From the NCBI GenBank assembly GCA_900489925.1, contig UEHQ01000027.1, positions 22,299-86,298 of the forward strand: DNA of 64,000 nt, read 5' to 3'. The DNA is from Hyphomicrobiales bacterium (lineage in GTDB: Bacteria > Pseudomonadota > Alphaproteobacteria > Rhizobiales > Rhizobiaceae). The notes under the pieces are model-generated. The model searched no databases and was not told the DNA's origin. It worked only from the letters and a program-made list of their open reading frames with translations. Position 1 is the stretch's first letter. Each line of letters begins with the position of its first letter. Below are positions 52,259 through 62,938 of this stretch, piece after piece. Position numbers and translations under genes: made by a program.

Positions 52259-53858
52259 CATGCTGCTCAAGGTCACCGACCTCGTTATCAAAGCCGGGGA
52301 CGCGGTGATCGTCGACAAGGTTTCGTTCGAGCTAGAGAAGGGCCGTGTTCTCGGCCTGATCGGCGAATCCGGCGCCGGAAAGTCAACGATCGGCCTCGCC
52401 TCGCTTGGCTACAGCCGCGATGGTCTGCGCATCGCCGGTGGACAGGCCGCACTCAACGGACGCGACATCCTGCAACTGTCCGGCCGTGAGACGCGGCGAT
52501 TGCGGGGATCGGCCGTCACCTATGTCGCACAGTCGGCGGCGGCGGCCTTCAATCCGGCGCACAGACTGATCGATCAGGTAATCGAAGCGACAGTTTGGCA
52601 CGGCCTGATGAGCCGTAGTGATGCGGTTGCACGCGCCATCGAGCTCTTTGCCTTGCTCGGCCTGCCGGAGCCCGACACGTTCGGCGAGCGCTACCCGCAT
52701 CAGGCTTCCGGTGGCCAGCTGCAACGGGCGATGACGGCCATGGCGCTCTGCCCTCATCCGGAGCTCATCGTCTTCGACGAGCCGACCACGGCACTCGACG
52801 TCACGACGCAGATCGAGGTCCTAGCCGCGATCAAGCAGGCGATCGCCAAGACCCGGACCGCTGCCCTTTACATCTCGCACGATCTGGCTGTCGTCGCGCA
52901 GGTTGCTGATGACATTCTGGTTCTGCGCAACGGCAAGATGGTCGAGAATGGTTCGGTCGAGCACATCTTCAATGCGCCGCGCGAAACCTATACGCGCCAG
53001 CTCGTTTCGATGCGCCAATCCGTCAAGGCGGAAAGGCCGGCGGCATCCGAGCCGTTACTCGGGATCGAGGCAATTCATGCCGGCTACACACCAGGTGTTT
53101 CGGTCCTCAAAGGCATCAGCCTCGAGCTCGGTCGCGGTGAAACGCTGGCCGTCGTCGGTGAATCCGGCTCCGGAAAATCCACGCTCGCGCGTGTCGTCAC
53201 AGGCCTCTTGCCAACGTCGTCGGGCAGCTTGAGCTTTGCCGGGCAGACGCTTGCCAACGGTCTTGGCGCGCGTCCCGCCGAAACATTGCGCAACATCCAG
53301 ATCATCAACCAGATCCCCGACCTTGCGCTCAACCCGCGACGCACCGTCGAAGCCATCGTGTCTCGGCCTCTGGCCTTCTATTTCGGTCTGCGAGGTGCAG
53401 AACTGAAGCGGCGCGTGCTGTCCCTGCTCGATCAGATCGAACTGCCACAAGCCATGCTCGACCGTTACCCGGCAGAACTGTCCGGCGGACAAAAGCAGCG
53501 TGTCTGTATTGCCCGCGCGCTTGCGGCCGACCCGAAGCTTATCATCTGCGACGAACCAACCTCCGCGCTAGATCCGCTCGTGGCCGAAGGCATTCTCGAC
53601 CTGTTGACGCGACTTCAGGATCAATCGGGCACCTCCTATCTTTTCATCACCCATGACCTAGCCATCGTACGGGCCATCGCTGATACGGTTGCGGTGATGC
53701 TTGACGGCAAGGTGGTGCGTTACGGCCGCAAGGCGGATGTCTTGGCACCGCCCTACGACCTCTATACCGGCAAACTGATCGCGTCGGTTCCCGAAATGCG
53801 CCCCGGTTGGCTCGATGATGCCATATCGAGGCGCGACGCGGCCAAGGTCGCTGGCTGA
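52251..53858 (+). CDS. Fused double ABC ATPase (DppD-DppF type)
   Basis: A 535-residue protein that joins both ATP-binding subunits of a peptide importer in one chain. The first half (about 1-255) has Walker A GESGAGKST, signature ASGGQLQRAMTAMAL and Walker B LIVFDEPTTALD. The second half (about 265-520) has GESGSGKST, LSGGQKQRVCIARAL and IICDEPTSALD. Each half has its switch histidine (YISHD, FITHD). The fusion form occurs in many alphaproteobacteria. It overlaps the DppC-type gene by eight bases. Confidence 0.92.
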   Translation: MADMLLKVTDLVIKAGDAVIVDKVSFELEKGRVLGLIGESGAGKSTIGLASLGYSRDGLRIAGGQAALNGRDILQLSGRETRRLRGSAVTYVAQSAAAAFNPAHRLIDQVIEATVWHGLMSRSDAVARAIELFALLGLPEPDTFGERYPHQASGGQLQRAMTAMALCPHPELIVFDEPTTALDVTTQIEVLAAIKQAIAKTRTAALYISHDLAVVAQVADDILVLRNGKMVENGSVEHIFNAPRETYTRQLVSMRQSVKAERPAASEPLLGIEAIHAGYTPGVSVLKGISLELGRGETLAVVGESGSGKSTLARVVTGLLPTSSGSLSFAGQTLANGLGARPAETLRNIQIINQIPDLALNPRRTVEAIVSRPLAFYFGLRGAELKRRVLSLLDQIELPQAMLDRYPAELSGGQKQRVCIARALAADPKLIICDEPTSALDPLVAEGILDLLTRLQDQSGTSYLFITHDLAIVRAIADTVAVMLDGKVVRYGRKADVLAPPYDLYTGKLIASVPEMRPGWLDDAISRRDAAKVAG

Positions 53859-53904
53859 CGGCAAGCAAGCGGCGGCGAACAGAATTTCAAAAAGGAATGA
53901 AGAG

Positions 53905-54819
53905 ATGACACGGCGTGGACTTATTCTGGACGGCGGCACCGGCCGCGAGCTTGAGCGCATTGGTGCTCCCTTCCGCCAGCCGGAATGGTCGGCGCTGGCG
54001 CTGATGGAAGCACCGGAATTCGTGCGCAAGGTCCACGATAACTATATCGGCGCCGGCGCCGACGTCATCACCACCAACAGCTATGCGGTCGTGCCTTTTC
54101 ACATCGGGGACGAGCGCTTCGAGGCCGATGGCGAAATGCTCGCGGCGCGCGCCGGGCGCATTGCCCGCGAAGCGGCTGACGCGGCGACGGGTCGCCAGGT
54201 CCTTGTCGCCGGCTCCCTCCCCCCGATCTTTGGCTCGTACCAGCCGCATCTGTTCAATCCGGAACTCGTGCAGCGCTACTTGAGCGTCCTCGTCAAGGGC
54301 ATGGCGCCGTACGTGGACATCTGGCTTGCCGAGACGCAAAGCAGCCTTGCCGAGGCGCGCGCAGCACACGAAGCGATCAAGAGCACCGGCAAGCCACTGT
54401 GGGTTTCCTTCACGCTTCGCGACGACGCCGCACCGGCGGATATGCCGGAACCAGTCTTGCGCTCGAACGAAACCGTCAAGGTCGCTGCGGAACTCGTTGC
54501 TTCGCTCGGCGCAGAGGCGATGCTTTTCAACTGCTCCATGCCTGAAGTCATGGAACCCGCGGTGGAAGTGGCCAAGGCGACGTTCAAGGCACTCGGGGCC
54601 AATATCCAGGTCGGCGTCTATGCCAACGCCTTCCCATCACAGCAGGATGACGAGGAAGCAAACGCGACATTGACGGAAGTGCGCAGCGACCTCGATCCCG
54701 ACGCTTACGGTCAATGGGCTCGGCGCTGGTCCGCATCGGGAGCCGATATCATCGGCGGCTGCTGCGGCATTGGTACCGATCACATCCACGCGCTTTCCGG
54801 TAAATATCTCTGCAACTAG
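53905..54819 (+). CDS. Homocysteine S-methyltransferase family protein
   Basis: A 304-residue zinc enzyme. ILDGGTGRELERIGAPF starts the barrel, VITTNSYAVVP follows, and zinc ligands are C210 in LFNCSMPE and C286/C287 in IIGGCCGIGTDH. Family members methylate homocysteine, with S-methylmethionine or betaine as donor. AAAGGA before ATG 53905 sets the start; an in-frame extension to 53815 overlaps the ATPase gene. It is 46 bases after the fused ATPase on the same strand, so it should be part of the operon and hints at a methionine-related substrate. Confidence 0.88.
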   Translation: MTRRGLILDGGTGRELERIGAPFRQPEWSALALMEAPEFVRKVHDNYIGAGADVITTNSYAVVPFHIGDERFEADGEMLAARAGRIAREAADAATGRQVLVAGSLPPIFGSYQPHLFNPELVQRYLSVLVKGMAPYVDIWLAETQSSLAEARAAHEAIKSTGKPLWVSFTLRDDAAPADMPEPVLRSNETVKVAAELVASLGAEAMLFNCSMPEVMEPAVEVAKATFKALGANIQVGVYANAFPSQQDDEEANATLTEVRSDLDPDAYGQWARRWSASGADIIGGCCGIGTDHIHALSGKYLCN

Positions 54820-55082
54820 GGCTGTGGCCTGAACGATTGGAATGAGCGAGGCTACGCCTGTTGACGCGGGGCGCAGCCTCACGCCTCGCGGCAACCCGTG
54901 CGACGACCGCCTTGCCGGGCTGCTCCGAAATGAAACAGCGCCCCGACGCGCGAAGAGCATCTGTTAAGCCTGACCGCCGTTAGGCGGGCATAGTTTCCAA
55001 AAAAGAGCCATCTTGGTTGGTCCCCTTTGCCAATCTGGTTCATTGTTCCTGCAGCCCTGACACGACCTACCAGAGAGGCACG

Positions 55083-56843
55083 TTGTCCCAGTTGCAGATC
55101 TCCCCTCGCTCCCAGTCCTTCCTTTTGTCGGCCATCTCCTCGCTACGCGGCGCTCTTTATGGCGTCGGACTGACGAGTTGCGTTGTCAATGTCCTGGCCC
55201 TTACCGGGTCGTTTTTCATGCTGCAGGTCTACGATCGGGTGATACCGGCCCGCAGCTTGCCCACGCTCGTCGGGCTGATCATCATCACGGCGACGCTGTT
55301 TGCATTTCAGGGAATTCTCGAGCTCATTCGCGCACTGCTGCTTGCCCGTGTCGGGCAATCCGTCGACGAGCGCTTCGGCCAGACCGTTTTCCGCTCGTTT
55401 GCGGCAGCACCGGCACGTCAGCAGTCCCCGCAAGATGGTCTCCAGCCGCTTCGCGACATCGATACGACACGTAGCTTCCTGTCTGGTCCAGGCCCAACGG
55501 CGCTCTTCGATCTGCCCTGGATGCCTTTCTATCTCGGCCTTTGCTTCCTCTTTCATATGTGGATCGGGGTCACTGCCCTGGCTGGGGCTTTGATCCTTGT
55601 CGGACTGACGGTCATCGCCGATCTGAAGTCGAGAAGGCCCGCCAGGGAAGCGGCCGAGATCGGCGCCGAGCGAATGGCCTTGGCCGAGGCGACGCGGCGC
55701 AATGCAGAGGCCGTGGCCGCCATGGGGTTCGCCAGCCGTCTAGGCGACGGATGGGCGGAGATCAATCAACGTTATCGACAAAACCAACTCCGCGCGTCGA
55801 ACGTAACCGCAGCACTGACGACGCTGTCTCGCATCATTCGCCTCATGTTGCAGTCGGCCGTCTTGGCCGTTGGCGCAATGCTTGTCATTCGACAGGAGGC
55901 GACTGGCGGCATCATGATTGCCAGCTCCATCCTCGTAAGCCGCGCGCTTGCACCGGTTGAGCTTGCAATCGGTCAATGGCGTGGCTTTGTGGCGGCTCGG
56001 CAAAGCTGGTCGCGCCTCGTCAAGCTCGGCGAGCTGACAGCCGATATAGAGCCGGCCACGCGTCTTCCGCCCCCCACAGCAGGGCTTAGAGTCGAGAGGC
56101 TGCATCTTGCCGCCCCGGGATCGGCGGCACCGATCGTGCGCGGCGTGTCCTTCGAAATCAGGGCCGGTGAAGCGATCGGTATCATTGGACCAAGCGCATC
56201 GGGAAAATCATCCTTGGCACGGGCGCTTGTCGGGGTCTGGTCACCGATCGCCGGATCGATCCGTCTCGACGGAGCCTCCCTTTCCCAATGGGACCCGGAA
56301 GAGCTCGGTCGGCACATTGGTTATCTGCCGCAGGAAATCGGATTGTTCGACGGCTCGATTGCAGAAAACATCGCCCGCTTTGACCGCTCCGCATCGTCTG
56401 ACAAGGTGATCGCCGCAGCAAGGGCGGCAGGCATCTACGACATGATCGTCCAGTTTCCCGATGGGTTCGATACGCGGATTGGCGAGCAGGGAATGGGGTT
56501 GTCCGCCGGTCAGCGGCAGCGCGTCGCCCTGGCCCGAGCCCTTTATGGCGACCCCTTTCTGGTCGTCCTCGACGAGCCGAACGCCAACCTCGACGCCGAA
56601 GGAGACGCCGCACTGGCGCGGGCAATCCTGGGTGTCAGCAAACGCGGTGGCATCGCAATCATCATTGCGCACAGACCCAGCGCGCTGGCCAACGTCGACA
56701 AGATACTGGTGTTCGCCAACGGGCAATTGCAGGGGTTCGGCCCCAAGGACGAGGTCTTGAAGCAGCCCGCGCCGCTGGCGTCACCGCCGGTGTCGTTTCC
56801 GCCCCGCTTTCGCCAGCCCGGAGAGGGGGCCGCAGCGCAATGA
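55083..56843 (+). CDS. prsD: Type I secretion ATPase/permease (PrsD)
   Basis: A 586-residue exporter half of a type I secretion system. An N-terminal membrane domain of six helices (first helix region VVNVLALTGSFFMLQVYDRVIPARS) is followed by an ATPase with Walker A GPSASGKSS, signature LSAGQRQRVALARAL and Walker B LVVLDEPNANLD. TTG 55083 with AGAGAGG upstream is preferred over a longer frame from 55017. The membrane-fusion gene overlaps by ATGA and an RTX glycanase gene follows, so this complex most likely exports that glycanase. An outer-membrane TolC partner is not in the window. Confidence 0.9.
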   Translation: MSQLQISPRSQSFLLSAISSLRGALYGVGLTSCVVNVLALTGSFFMLQVYDRVIPARSLPTLVGLIIITATLFAFQGILELIRALLLARVGQSVDERFGQTVFRSFAAAPARQQSPQDGLQPLRDIDTTRSFLSGPGPTALFDLPWMPFYLGLCFLFHMWIGVTALAGALILVGLTVIADLKSRRPAREAAEIGAERMALAEATRRNAEAVAAMGFASRLGDGWAEINQRYRQNQLRASNVTAALTTLSRIIRLMLQSAVLAVGAMLVIRQEATGGIMIASSILVSRALAPVELAIGQWRGFVAARQSWSRLVKLGELTADIEPATRLPPPTAGLRVERLHLAAPGSAAPIVRGVSFEIRAGEAIGIIGPSASGKSSLARALVGVWSPIAGSIRLDGASLSQWDPEELGRHIGYLPQEIGLFDGSIAENIARFDRSASSDKVIAAARAAGIYDMIVQFPDGFDTRIGEQGMGLSAGQRQRVALARALYGDPFLVVLDEPNANLDAEGDAALARAILGVSKRGGIAIIIAHRPSALANVDKILVFANGQLQGFGPKDEVLKQPAPLASPPVSFPPRFRQPGEGAAAQ

Positions 56844-58144
56844 AGGAGACCACCCTGCCCGTCGAACACGCGATCAAGCGCCTGACGCTGCTTGCCGTCA
56901 CCATTATCCTCCTTCTTGTCGGTGTGCTCGGCAGCCTTGCGGCCACAATCCACCTGAACGGTGCCGTCATCGCCAACGGAACGCTTGTCGTCGACAGCTA
57001 CGTGAAGCCGGTTCAACATCAAAAGGGCGGCACCGTCGACCGTGTCCTAGTTCGCAACGGCGACCGGGTCGGCGCGGGACAGGTTCTGGTCCGTCTCGAT
57101 GGTACTCAGACCCAGGCAACGCTTGCAATCGTCTCTCGCAGACTCCGCCAGCTCGCCGCCCGCGCCGCACGATTGTCGGCAGAACGGGATGGCCGCGAGG
57201 CAATCGAATTCCCGGCTCAACTGAATGACGCTGACGCCGACGAGCGTGCCACGCTGACCGATGGAGAACGCCGGCTTTTCGCGGATCGCCGGTCATCGCT
57301 CGAGGGTCGGGAGGCTCAGTTCCGGGAGCGGGTACGGCAGCTCGGCCAGGAGGCCGACGGCCTGCTGTCCCAGCAGGATGGCAAACGACAGGCGATCGAC
57401 ATCATCGGCCGGGAGCTCTCGAGCCTTCAGCCGCTCCTGAAGCAGGGGATCATCCCAGCGACCCGGGTTTACGCGCTGCAGCGCGACCAGGCGGATCTCC
57501 GGGGAGAGCTTGGCAGTCTGGTCGCGTCAGCCGCCGAGGTCCGGGGAAAGATCGCCGAAACCGAGCTACAGATCATCCAGCTCGGCGATGATCGTCGCAG
57601 CGAAGTATCGGAACAGCTGCGGCAGGCGCAAAGCGACATTGGCGAATATTCCGAGCGCCTTGTGGCTGCGCAGGACGACCTGAAGCATATCGAGATTCGC
57701 TCGCCTCAGGCCGGCTTCGTCCACCAGCTGGCGGTCCATGCTCAGGGCGCCGTGGTCACGCCCGGCGAAGCAATCATGCAGATCGTGCCCGACGCAGATG
57801 CCTTGACGCCCGAGGTGAAGTTGTCCCCTCAGGATATCGACCAGGTGGTCGTGGGCCAGAGCGTGACGCTTCGGCTGTCCGCCTTCAATCAGCGCACGAC
57901 ACCGGAACTGAATGGACGCGTCGCCAGCGTAACGGCGGATCTAACGACCGATCCGCGGACAGGCCAAGGCTACTACGGAGTTAGAATTCAGGTTCCCGCG
58001 TCCGAATGGCAGCGGCTCGGGACACTGGTTCCGGTAGCCGGGATGCCCGTGGAGGCCTTCATCGAAACAGGCGAGCGAACCGCCCTCGCCTATCTCGCAA
58101 AGCCCTTCACCGATCAGGCGGCAAGGGCCTTCAGGGAGGAGTAG
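56840..58144 (+). CDS. prsE: Type I secretion membrane-fusion protein (PrsE)
   Basis: A 434-residue HlyD-type adaptor. One N-terminal membrane helix (LLAVTIILLLVGVLGSLAATI) leads to the periplasmic part, which begins VIANGTLVVDSYVKPVQHQKGGTVDRVLVRNGDRVGAGQVL, the lipoyl half-motif. A long coiled coil covers about residues 105-260, and the second lipoyl half reads IEIRSPQAGFVHQLAVHAQGAVVTPGE. The C-terminal barrel follows. The start overlaps prsD by four bases. Confidence 0.9.
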   Translation: MKETTLPVEHAIKRLTLLAVTIILLLVGVLGSLAATIHLNGAVIANGTLVVDSYVKPVQHQKGGTVDRVLVRNGDRVGAGQVLVRLDGTQTQATLAIVSRRLRQLAARAARLSAERDGREAIEFPAQLNDADADERATLTDGERRLFADRRSSLEGREAQFRERVRQLGQEADGLLSQQDGKRQAIDIIGRELSSLQPLLKQGIIPATRVYALQRDQADLRGELGSLVASAAEVRGKIAETELQIIQLGDDRRSEVSEQLRQAQSDIGEYSERLVAAQDDLKHIEIRSPQAGFVHQLAVHAQGAVVTPGEAIMQIVPDADALTPEVKLSPQDIDQVVVGQSVTLRLSAFNQRTTPELNGRVASVTADLTTDPRTGQGYYGVRIQVPASEWQRLGTLVPVAGMPVEAFIETGERTALAYLAKPFTDQAARAFREE

Positions 58145-58329
58145 CCACGACCCTGGAGGCGAGTGCCCTACGCCGGCACAAACCTGCGCCGAACTGAGAA
58201 TGCTTGTTAAACACGATCAGTATTTTGACCGGAAATCACACGTCCCAGCCGGGTATTCGCGCCCTTGGGGTGCCGCCCTTAAACCCACGATGGTAGCCTT
58301 CCAGTGGGAGGCAAACAAAGGAGCTGACC

Positions 58330-59763
58330 ATGCCGCAGTCGATTCTAAACGCCGTTGGTGAAAGCCTTTATTACAGTGGCGGATCCAGCGCCTGGTTCTC
58401 GGCGACCGGCTCGGGGCCGATATTGAATGGCACAGCAGGTAACGATTCCATCTGGGGTGACAGTTCCGTCAACGTGACGATGCAGGGCGGGACCGGGGAC
58501 GACATCTACTACCTCTATTCCAGCATCAACCGCGCGGTGGAGGCGCCCGGTGCTGGTGTTGACACCATCAACACCTGGATGAGCTACACGCTGCCGGAGA
58601 ATTTCGAGAACCTGACGGTGACAGGCAACGGCCGCTATGCGTTCGGCAATGCTGCCGACAACATCATCTCGGGCGCCTCCGGCAGCCAGACGATCGACGG
58701 CGGAGCCGGCAATGATGTTCTCATCGGCGGCGGTGGGGCCGACACCTTCATCTTCACCCGTGGCAATGGCAGCGACCTGATCGTCGATTTCAGCAGCGAC
58801 GACACGATTCGGTTGAACGGCTACGGATTGACCAGCTTCGACCAGGTCCTCAGCCATTCCACGCAGGAAGGCAACAATCTGCGACTGGATCTTGGCGGCG
58901 GCGAGAGCCTGGTTCTTGCCAACCACACGGTCGCCGATCTTCACGCCGATCAGTTCCAGCTGACGCTCGACCGCTCCAACCTGACGCTGACATTCGCGGA
59001 CGAATTCGACAGCCTGTCTCTTCGCAACGGCGATCAGGGAACATGGGATGCCAAGTTCTGGTGGGCGCCGGACAAAGGCAGCACCCTTCCAGGAAACGGC
59101 GAGCAGCAATGGTACATCAACCCTTCCTACGTGGGGACCTCGGCTGTCAATCCGTTCTCGGTGGACAACGGGGTACTGACCATCACGGCAAACAAGACGC
59201 CAGCGGCGCTTGAGTCCCAGATCGACGGCTACGACTACACCTCTGGGATCCTCACAACCCATTCCTCCTTCGCGCAGACCTACGGCTATTTTGAAATTCG
59301 TGCCGACATGCCTACCGAACAGGGTGCTTGGCCCGCCTTCTGGCTTCTGCCCGAAGATGGATCCTGGCCGCCGGAACTCGATGTCGTGGAAATGCGCGGC
59401 CAAGACCCGAACACCGTAAATGTCACGGTTCACAGCGCGGAGGGCGGTGCCCACGTGATGGAATCGACGCCGGTGAAGGTCGCAAGCACCGAGGGTTTCC
59501 ACACCTATGGCGTCCTTTGGGACGAGGATCAGATCGTCTGGTATTTTGACGATGTCGCCGTCGCGCACGCCGACACACCGGCCGACATGCACGACCCGAT
59601 GTACATGCTGGTCAATCTTGCCATAGGCGGCACGGCCGGGACACCAACCGATGGCCTGCCGAACGGCTCCGAGTTCCACATCGACTATATCCATGCCTAC
59701 TCGCTGGCCGACAGTCCGGTTACACAAGCAACCCACGCGGCCGCCGACGATTGGCAGACCTGA
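58330..59763 (+). CDS. exsH: RTX-type secreted glycanase, glycoside hydrolase family 16 (ExsH-like)
   Basis: A 477-residue protein without an N-terminal signal peptide. Glycine-rich RTX-like calcium-binding segments lie at about 35-65 (GTAGNDSIWGD, then GGTGDDIYYLY) and 124-140 (GGAGNDVLIGGGGADTF). A GH16 domain follows from about 218 (LTFADEFDSLSL). The catalytic ELDVVE motif gives E349, D351 and E354. Such enzymes cut beta-1,3/1,4-glucans, and ExsH cuts succinoglycan. AAGGAG precedes the ATG. The type I exporter genes lie immediately upstream, which makes them its likely exporter. Confidence 0.85.
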   Translation: MPQSILNAVGESLYYSGGSSAWFSATGSGPILNGTAGNDSIWGDSSVNVTMQGGTGDDIYYLYSSINRAVEAPGAGVDTINTWMSYTLPENFENLTVTGNGRYAFGNAADNIISGASGSQTIDGGAGNDVLIGGGGADTFIFTRGNGSDLIVDFSSDDTIRLNGYGLTSFDQVLSHSTQEGNNLRLDLGGGESLVLANHTVADLHADQFQLTLDRSNLTLTFADEFDSLSLRNGDQGTWDAKFWWAPDKGSTLPGNGEQQWYINPSYVGTSAVNPFSVDNGVLTITANKTPAALESQIDGYDYTSGILTTHSSFAQTYGYFEIRADMPTEQGAWPAFWLLPEDGSWPPELDVVEMRGQDPNTVNVTVHSAEGGAHVMESTPVKVASTEGFHTYGVLWDEDQIVWYFDDVAVAHADTPADMHDPMYMLVNLAIGGTAGTPTDGLPNGSEFHIDYIHAYSLADSPVTQATHAAADDWQT

Positions 59764-60070
59764 GCATCGTCAGACACCATAACCCACGGCATGGCTGCGG
59801 CCGTGGGTAGCAGAAACAGATGTGCGGCAGTTGGCCAATGGGTGGAAGGACCACGGGCGACTGCCGCCGTCTTGCGGCTGTGAAATGGAACCGGAAGGTG
59901 CGGCCCGCATTGTACCCGGGCGCTCCAGGCAGCGGCATCGGAAGGCGAGTGGCGCATCCGTCACCACCCCTGATCGCGAAAAATTGCTTGGAACGTTAGA
60001 AGGCGCTCAAATTAATATCTTAACGGGTACTGTGAGAGCATTTCCACGAAGCTGGACGTTGGGGGATGGG
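59764..60070. other. Intergenic stretch between the glycanase and methyltransferase genes
   Basis: The only clear structure is a perfect nine-base-pair hairpin ACCCACGGC/GCCGTGGGT (59782-59790 and 59800-59808), 18 bases after the glycanase stop. It has no T-run and is a possible terminator. The frame of the next gene stays open back to 59822, but the upstream residues look non-coding. An AT-rich stretch at 60000-60025 may hold its promoter. Confidence 0.5.
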
Positions 60071-60853
60071 ATGGACAATTTCTTCATTACGAGGGACTTC
60101 GATTGGAATGTACAAAGATCGTCTCACGTCGACAGGGCGCTCAACCTTCTCACCCGTCGTCTCGGAATAAACTCCAATACAGCAGCTTTGGTCGACGCCA
60201 TGCTCCAGCGGCTTACAGGTCAGAAATTCTCCGCGACACGGTCGGGGATTTCGACGAACGTAGAGCAGCGCATGAACATGTATCACCTCGTTTCGCAGAC
60301 GATCGCCTATAACGTCGATGGTGATCTGGTCGAGGTCGGGTGCAATGAGGGGCAATCGTCCGTCCTGATCGCGAAGCTGATCAAGGGCTTCAATTCCAGC
60401 AAGAAGCTGCACGTCTACGACAGTTTCGAAGGTCTTCCCTCGACACGGCGCGTGGATGGCGATGCCTACAAGGAAGGCGATCTGGCCACCACCGAGGATG
60501 TTCTCATCAACAATTTCAAGCTCCACGGCCTGGAGATGCCCGTGATACACAGGGGCTGGTTCGACGACACGCTTCCGGACGGCTTGCCGGAGAAGATATG
60601 CTTCGCGCATCTCGACGGGGACCTGTACGACTCGATTTCAGTCAGCCTGAAATATGTCTACCCGCGATTGTCGAAAGGTGCGGTCTGCCTTATCGACGAC
60701 TATTGCGACCCGGCCATAAATCCCGACGGATGGGACTATCTGCCGGGGGTCAAGAAAGCATGCGACGACTTCATGGCGGATAAGCCCGAGAAGATCTGCT
60801 ACATGTATGCCGGAGCCTTCACCCACGCCTTCTTCAGAAAGAGTGCGGATTAG
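60071..60853 (+). CDS. TylF/MycF-type methyltransferase
   Basis: A 260-residue SAM-dependent O-methyltransferase. The SAM loop is DLVEVGCNEGQSSVLIAKL (about 92-110), YDSFEGLP is the family landmark, and metal-binding acidic residues lie in AHLDGDLYDS and LIDDYCDP. The family methylates sugar hydroxyls, as in tylosin and mycinamicin, or polysaccharide sugars. GGGGGATGGG precedes ATG 60071; an upstream extension is not protein-like. Next to a glycanase and exporter, it may modify an exported polysaccharide; the target is inferred. Confidence 0.87.
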   Translation: MDNFFITRDFDWNVQRSSHVDRALNLLTRRLGINSNTAALVDAMLQRLTGQKFSATRSGISTNVEQRMNMYHLVSQTIAYNVDGDLVEVGCNEGQSSVLIAKLIKGFNSSKKLHVYDSFEGLPSTRRVDGDAYKEGDLATTEDVLINNFKLHGLEMPVIHRGWFDDTLPDGLPEKICFAHLDGDLYDSISVSLKYVYPRLSKGAVCLIDDYCDPAINPDGWDYLPGVKKACDDFMADKPEKICYMYAGAFTHAFFRKSAD

Positions 60854-60877
60854 GCCACGCGGCAAGCTATCTGTCTC

Positions 60878-61990
<1,113 letters not shown>

Positions 61991-61993
61991 TGA

Positions 61994-62938
61994 TTATCCT
62001 TTGACGGCACCCGCCATCAGGCCACGCACGAAGTAGCGGCCGGCGAGAATATAGACGAGGAGTGTGGGCAAGGCGGCGATCATCGCAGCCGCCATGTTGA
62101 CGTTGTATTCGACGACCCCGGTCGAGGTGTTGACGACGTTGTTCAGCGCCACCGTCATCGGCATCGACTCCCCGGTGCCGGCATAGGCCGAGGCGAAGAG
62201 GAAGTCGTTCCAGATGTTGGTGAACTGGTAGATGACCGTCACGACGATGATCGGCAGCGAGTTCGGCAGCATGATGCGACGGAAGATCTGGAAGAAGCCC
62301 GCGCCGTCGACCTGAGCGGCCTTCACCAATTCGGTCGGAAAGGCCTCATAGAAATTGCGGAAGAACAAGGTGGTGAAGCCAAGGCCGTAGACGACGTGAA
62401 CGAAAACCAGGTTCACCGTCGGGTTACCAAATCCGAAGGAAAAGCCGGTGGCGTTCTGCAGTGTCACGCCAAAACGGCCGAGGCTTCCAAGGATCGTCGC
62501 CATCGGCAGCAGTACCGACTGGAATGGAATGAAGCAGGCAAAGAGCATCAGGCCGAAGACGAGCGTGTGGCCGGGGAAGCGCCATTTTGTCAGCACGTAG
62601 CCGTTGAGCGCGCCGAGAATGGTGGAGATCACAACAGCGGGAACCACCATCTTGATCGAATTCCAGAAGTAGCCCTTGATCCCGGCGCAGGTCAGGCCGA
62701 CGCAGGCCTCACCCCAGGCTTTGAACCAGGGTTCGATGGTCGGCGACTGTGGCAGCGACAGCATGTTGCCGTTCTGGATCTCGTCCATGGTCTTGAACGA
62801 GGTCACCAGCATGACGAAGAGCGGCATCAGGTAGATGATCGCAAACAGGGCAAGCAGACCGTAGATCACCACGCGATTGAGCGTCCGCGTGCTTGGGGTG
62901 CGTCGTGCAATGCCGGCGGGCGAGACAACGGAGCTCAT
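61994..62938 (-). CDS. Glucose/mannose-type ABC importer permease (GtsC-like)
   Basis: A 314-residue permease. Besides the standard MalG core, it has the cysteine-containing periplasmic stretch WGEACVGLTCAGIKGYFWNS between helices 1 and 2, which also marks the GtsC subunit of Pseudomonas glucose importers. The EAA loop is LVKAAQVDGAGFFQIFRRIMLP. It ends YFVRGLMAGAVKG, as in GtsC. The start overlaps the preceding permease stop by ATGA. Confidence 0.92.
   Translation of the reverse strand: MSSVVSPAGIARRTPSTRTLNRVVIYGLLALFAIIYLMPLFVMLVTSFKTMDEIQNGNMLSLPQSPTIEPWFKAWGEACVGLTCAGIKGYFWNSIKMVVPAVVISTILGALNGYVLTKWRFPGHTLVFGLMLFACFIPFQSVLLPMATILGSLGRFGVTLQNATGFSFGFGNPTVNLVFVHVVYGLGFTTLFFRNFYEAFPTELVKAAQVDGAGFFQIFRRIMLPNSLPIIVVTVIYQFTNIWNDFLFASAYAGTGESMPMTVALNNVVNTSTGVVEYNVNMAAAMIAALPTLLVYILAGRYFVRGLMAGAVKG

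Noticed and set aside
58330..58760. Glycine-rich segments as a DNA repeat array
   Set aside because: The repeats are at protein level (RTX-like motifs) and not conserved as nucleotide repeats.
59822..60070. N-terminal extension of 83 codons on the TylF-type methyltransferase
   Set aside because: The extension lacks protein-like composition and starts just after a terminator-like hairpin; ATG 60071 with a G-rich ribosome binding site fits the family.
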